A stretch of 64,000 bases of DNA, from positions 1 to 64,000 of the forward strand of contig NZ_BOSJ01000004.1 of NCBI RefSeq assembly GCF_018403285.1, written 5' to 3'. The position numbers and the translations under genes are program-made. Every line of letters starts with the position of its first letter. Within the stretch, counting starts at the first letter, position 1. Positions 60,827 to 64,000 of this stretch are shown here, piece by piece. The DNA comes from Paenibacillus sp. J45TS6 (GTDB lineage: Bacteria > Bacillota > Bacilli > Paenibacillales > Paenibacillaceae). Below the pieces are notes generated by a model, which worked only from the letters and a program-made list of their open reading frames with translations, did not search any database and was not told the origin of the DNA.

Positions 60827-62497
60827 ATGAAAAAATTATTGTCTTTTGAGTTCTGGCAAAAGTTTGGTAAAGCACTGCTTGTCGTTGTTGCGGTTATGCC
60901 AGCAGCCGGTATTATGATTTCACTGGGTAAAGTAATCGCCATGTTCGGGGGAGATCTTTCATTCCTAGTGACCGCAGGCGGGGTTATGGAAAATCTCGGT
61001 TGGGGAATTATCAACAATCTTCACATACTATTTGCAGTTGCTATTGGTGGTTCTTGGGCGAAAGAGCGTGCAGGTGGAGCTTTTGCTGCACTAATCGCTT
61101 TTATCTTAATTAATATTACGACAGGAACGATTCTTGGCGTAAGCAGTGACATGCTCACACAAGAGGGAGCAACGACAACGACTTTATTTGGTCAGGAAAT
61201 TCTAGTATCGGGCTACTTTACTTCCATACTGGGAGCACCAGCACTGAACATGGGTGTTTTTGTCGGTATCATCTCTGGTTTCCTCGGAGCTGTAGTCTTT
61301 AATAAATATTATAATTATCGTAAACTGCCGGAAGCATTAGCTTTCTTTAACGGTAAACGTTTTGTACCTTTCGTAGTTATTTTATGGTCTGTTATTATTG
61401 CCGTTGTGATGTCTGCCGTATGGCCTTTCGTACAAACGGGAATTAATGGCTTTGGTAAATGGCTTGCTGCCTCGGGAGATACAGCACCGTTTATGGCACC
61501 GTTCTTATATGGTACGCTAGAACGGGTACTTTTACCTTTCGGTCTGCATCATATGCTTACTATTCCAGTAAACTACACAGAGCTTGGAGGCATTTACACG
61601 GTACTAACCGGAGCGAATGCGGGCGGAACGGTAGCTGGACAAGATCCACTCTGGCTTGCTTGGGCAAGTGACCTTGCGAACTTGCAAGGAACAGATCCTG
61701 CAGCATACCAACAGCTTATTTCCACGGTTACTCCTGCACGTTTTAAAGTAGGACAAATGATCGCAGGAGCCGGTATTTTGATGGGTATTGCGCTTGCCAT
61801 GTATCGCCGTGTAGATAAAGACAAACGTTCCAAATATAAATCCATGTTCCTGTCCGCAGGCTTGGCTGTATTTTTGACAGGGGTAACAGAGCCGCTTGAG
61901 TTTATGTTCATGTTTGCTGCACCGCTTCTGTATGGTGTGTACGCAGTCATTACGGGTCTAGCTTTTGGTATGGCAGATTTAATTCATCTGCGGCTGCATT
62001 CCTTCGGTATGATTGAATTATTAACACGGATTCCGTTATCGATTAATGCGGGCCTTGTCGCAGATATTATTAACTTTGTCATTACAACAGCTGTATTCTT
62101 TGGGGCATCCTATTTTATTTCTTACTTTATGATTGGTAAATTTAAATTGGCTACACCGGGCAGACTTGGGAATTATACGGATGATGAGTCTGATAAAGCA
62201 GCAGATGAGGATGCGGGTTCTGCATCGGCTTCTGAAACATCAGTTGCAGATGCCGAAGGAGAAGATCTTCCTTCTAAAATCATTAGCATCCTCGGTGGAC
62301 CGCAAAATATTGTCGATGTAGATGCATGTATGACTCGTCTGCGTATTACAGTGAATAATGTTGATGCCGTGGGTAATGAAGAGGAATGGAAGAAACTTGG
62401 AGCACTCGGGCTGATCAAGAAGGATAATGGAATTCAGGCGATCTATGGACCGAAAGCGGATGTACTCAAATCCGATATTCAAGACAGACTAGGGTGA
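60827..62497 (+). CDS. malT: PTS maltose transporter, EIICB
   Basis: A 556-aa membrane PTS permease of the glucose/maltose class. The EIIC domain (residues 1-440, about ten helices) has MPAAGIMISLGKVIAMFG, LGAPALNMGVFVGIISGFLG and FLTGVTEPLEFMFMFAAPLL. An acidic Ser/Ala/Asp linker (450-475) leads to an EIIB domain with the phosphorylated Cys in DVDACMTRLRITV. No EIIA domain is fused, so it relies on a glucose-type EIIA elsewhere. It takes up maltose as maltose 6'-phosphate. GAGGT precedes the ATG. The phosphatase gene starts 7 bases later. Confidence 0.9.
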   Translation: MKKLLSFEFWQKFGKALLVVVAVMPAAGIMISLGKVIAMFGGDLSFLVTAGGVMENLGWGIINNLHILFAVAIGGSWAKERAGGAFAALIAFILINITTGTILGVSSDMLTQEGATTTTLFGQEILVSGYFTSILGAPALNMGVFVGIISGFLGAVVFNKYYNYRKLPEALAFFNGKRFVPFVVILWSVIIAVVMSAVWPFVQTGINGFGKWLAASGDTAPFMAPFLYGTLERVLLPFGLHHMLTIPVNYTELGGIYTVLTGANAGGTVAGQDPLWLAWASDLANLQGTDPAAYQQLISTVTPARFKVGQMIAGAGILMGIALAMYRRVDKDKRSKYKSMFLSAGLAVFLTGVTEPLEFMFMFAAPLLYGVYAVITGLAFGMADLIHLRLHSFGMIELLTRIPLSINAGLVADIINFVITTAVFFGASYFISYFMIGKFKLATPGRLGNYTDDESDKAADEDAGSASASETSVADAEGEDLPSKIISILGGPQNIVDVDACMTRLRITVNNVDAVGNEEEWKKLGALGLIKKDNGIQAIYGPKADVLKSDIQDRLG

Positions 62498-62504
62498 TGA
62501 AATT

Positions 62505-63326
62505 TTGAAAATACTAACACTCAACACACACGCATGGATCGAAGAAAATCAGCTTGAGAAAATAGAGCAGCTTGCTCATTTTATAAACGAGCACGATTTT
62601 GATGTGATTGCACTTCAGGAAGTCAATCAATCCATGCAGGAAAAAGCACTTCCTGCTTCGGAAATGACCTATTTTCATGAAGCGGAAGAGAATACGATCG
62701 TCAAAGCAGATAATTATGCTTATGTCCTTCGTAAACAGCTTCACACCGAATACTACTGGACGTATATACCTATCCATGTTGGATTTGCTAAATACGACGA
62801 GGGACTGGCTATTCTGTCCAAGACGCCGATTAAGGAAGCGTTCGGTGCTTACGTATCGGATATGCGGGATTATGCCAATTTCCGTACACGCAAACTGCTG
62901 GGAATCAAAACGGAAATCTCCGGTAAGGATACCTGGTTCGTGAATGGCCATTATAATTGGTGGCATGATGAAGAGGAACCATTTGAGCTTCAGTGGAAAT
63001 ACTCTCTTGCTGTGATGGACAAGTATGTTGGTTCTCTGCCTGCCTTTATCATGGGGGACTTCAACAATGCGGCTCACATTGAGGGCGAAGGTTATTCCCT
63101 GGTGACAGGGAGTGGATGGCATGATTGTTATGAGCTTGCTGCTCAGAAAGACGATGGATTCACGGTTGTTAAGGCGATTGCGGGATGGGAAGATAATAAG
63201 CAGAAGCTGCGAATTGATTACGTCTTTTCGAATCAAGAGGTTCCTGTCCATTCTTCAAAAGTCGTACTGAATGGAACCATTAGTCCTGTGGTATCAGATC
63301 ATTTTGGTGTCGCTGTGGAAATCTAA
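62505..63326 (+). CDS. mapP: Maltose 6'-phosphate phosphatase, MapP-type (EEP fold)
   Basis: A 273-aa endonuclease/exonuclease/phosphatase-fold protein. Metal and catalytic motifs: TLNTHAW, IALQEVNQ (Glu), NGHYNWWHDEEEP (His), MGDFNNA (Asp, Asn) and VSDHFGV (Asp-His). TTG 62505 follows AGGGTGA by seven bases. It is the partner gene of the maltose PTS transporter, and the neighbouring catabolic enzyme works on free maltose, so by comparison with MapP of Enterococcus and Lactobacillus it most likely removes the 6'-phosphate from imported maltose. The context, not the motifs, carries this assignment. Confidence 0.82.
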   Translation: MKILTLNTHAWIEENQLEKIEQLAHFINEHDFDVIALQEVNQSMQEKALPASEMTYFHEAEENTIVKADNYAYVLRKQLHTEYYWTYIPIHVGFAKYDEGLAILSKTPIKEAFGAYVSDMRDYANFRTRKLLGIKTEISGKDTWFVNGHYNWWHDEEEPFELQWKYSLAVMDKYVGSLPAFIMGDFNNAAHIEGEGYSLVTGSGWHDCYELAAQKDDGFTVVKAIAGWEDNKQKLRIDYVFSNQEVPVHSSKVVLNGTISPVVSDHFGVAVEI

Positions 63327-63338
63327 AGTTAACAAGTA

Positions 63339-63383
63339 AATAATCCCACAATCCTGGAAGGAGGATGTGGGATTATTTTTTTT
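63339..63383 (+). terminator. Terminator after mapP
   Basis: AATAATCCCACA pairs with TGTGGGATTATT, with an inner ATCC/GGAT stem, followed by eight T. Confidence 0.9.
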
Positions 63384-63404
63384 GTGCATCAATTGGTTTG
63401 TGCA

Positions 63405-64000
63405 TCAATGGGTCGAATTCTTATTTGTCTCTGCTGCCAGAATTTCCTGATAAAGATCCATGACTGCAGTGAAGAGCGGGATAGACTTGTTCTCTATTAA
63501 AGAAGAAACGCCAAGATTTTGATTCAATTTTATTCTTCCTTTGTAGGAAATAGGTGTTGTTTTAAAATAAGCTGACATGTCTGTCAGCAGATTACTGCAT
63601 GCAAGTAGTTCCTCTTTCTTCTCTTGTAATTGCTCATTCCTAATTGTATCAATAGTAAGATAACCCACTTTTTGAACCCGAATCAATATAGGAAAGTCTT
63701 CTTCCACATGGTATGGACGATGTGTAATTTCATTAAAAGCTTGATCATATAAGGTACTGGTTCTTTTTAACGACCGAAGTACGATATTGGATAAGATCTT
63801 TATTTCTTGGGTATGTTGATTTTTTGCATAAGTCTTGAGCAGATTGGCTTGGGTATCCAAAGCGGCAGCAAAAGTCCGATCCAGCCGTTTTGAAGCAGAA
63901 TGAGGTGACAGTACAAGCATCCCGGCTAAACCAAGCGAACAACCAAGCAAAATATCTATAATTCTTACATTTACAAAGGCAAGCGGTGAATCTACCGGAT
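63405..64000 (-). CDS. FUSC/aromatic-acid-exporter-like protein, C-terminal part
   Basis: The frame is open to the window edge, so the N-terminal part is cut off. The visible 198 codons start PVDSPLAFVNVRIIDILLGC, a membrane segment SLGLAGMLVL and a mostly helical cytoplasmic tail with SASKRLDRTFAAALDTQANL. The R-(I/L)-D-x-L-x-G pattern before the last helix is typical of FUSC-type (fusaric-acid/aromatic-acid exporter) proteins. Assignment is tentative because most of the membrane part is missing. Confidence 0.5.
   Translation of the reverse strand, partial: PVDSPLAFVNVRIIDILLGCSLGLAGMLVLSPHSASKRLDRTFAAALDTQANLLKTYAKNQHTQEIKILSNIVLRSLKRTSTLYDQAFNEITHRPYHVEEDFPILIRVQKVGYLTIDTIRNEQLQEKKEELLACSNLLTDMSAYFKTTPISYKGRIKLNQNLGVSSLIENKSIPLFTAVMDLYQEILAAETNKNSTH

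Noticed and set aside
62514-63251. 245-aa minus-strand frame opposite mapP
   Set aside because: The plus strand carries clear EEP-fold motifs and a ribosome binding site. The antisense frame has none and no recognisable protein.

Overview
The window is a low-GC Gram-positive chromosome segment, most like Paenibacillus (Bacillales). Pointers are strong AGGAGG-type ribosome binding sites, intrinsic terminators, TTG/GTG starts, a YesM/YesN-type two-component pair with an AraC-domain regulator, a maltose PTS with maltose phosphorylase, CYP152 peroxygenase, YsnF/GsiB-type stress proteins and many lone GNAT, Nudix, DinB and HAD genes. I see no rRNA, tRNA, CRISPR array or prophage. The only mobile DNA is the end of an IS3-family element at the left edge.

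Layout. 1-3.6 kb: IS end cutting a RidA-like gene, ROK kinase, GNAT protein, gdhA. 3.7-18 kb: mostly single genes (HAD, tandem-GNAT fusion, cysK broken by a stop codon, SDR, nucleotidyltransferase, Nudix, ZmaR-like acetyltransferase, DinB, large stress protein, DUF2798, phospholipase-C-like). 18-31.5 kb: membrane GGDEF/EAL protein, small membrane proteins, nagB-nagA, VanW, lipoproteins, cypC. 31.7-39.9 kb: phosphatase, pgsA, SUKH protein, cupin, phosphotransferase with an in-frame stop, RtcB, pentapeptide protein, Nudix, GsiB-like protein. 40-48.3 kb: sugar sensing and uptake module. 48.5-56 kb: glycerate kinase, lipoproteins, GNAT, SRPBCC, Nudix and a DUF4269-like fusion. 56-63.4 kb: maltose module. 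The right edge cuts a FUSC-like gene.

Two systems stand out. (1) A membrane-anchored sugar-binding protein, a LytS/YesM-type kinase and a YesN-type regulator form one overlapping operon just upstream of a ChvE/GguA/GguB-type ABC importer. This resembles the XylFII-LytS-YesN xylose sensing arrangement. Both transcripts carry cre-like CcpA sites. (2) A complete PTS/phosphorolysis maltose pathway: EIICB transporter, a MapP-type maltose 6'-phosphate phosphatase, maltose phosphorylase, beta-phosphoglucomutase and a LacI regulator. Matching LacI-type operators and cre sites lie inside two divergent promoters.

An unusual number of genes look damaged or start oddly: in-frame TAA codons in cysK, a phosphotransferase gene and a DUF4177 remnant; one clear and one possible frameshift; an IS-truncated gene; and three genes whose Shine-Dalgarno points at ATC, ATC or CTG. 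Either this is a decaying or mutated genome, or the assembly carries errors. Raw reads would decide.
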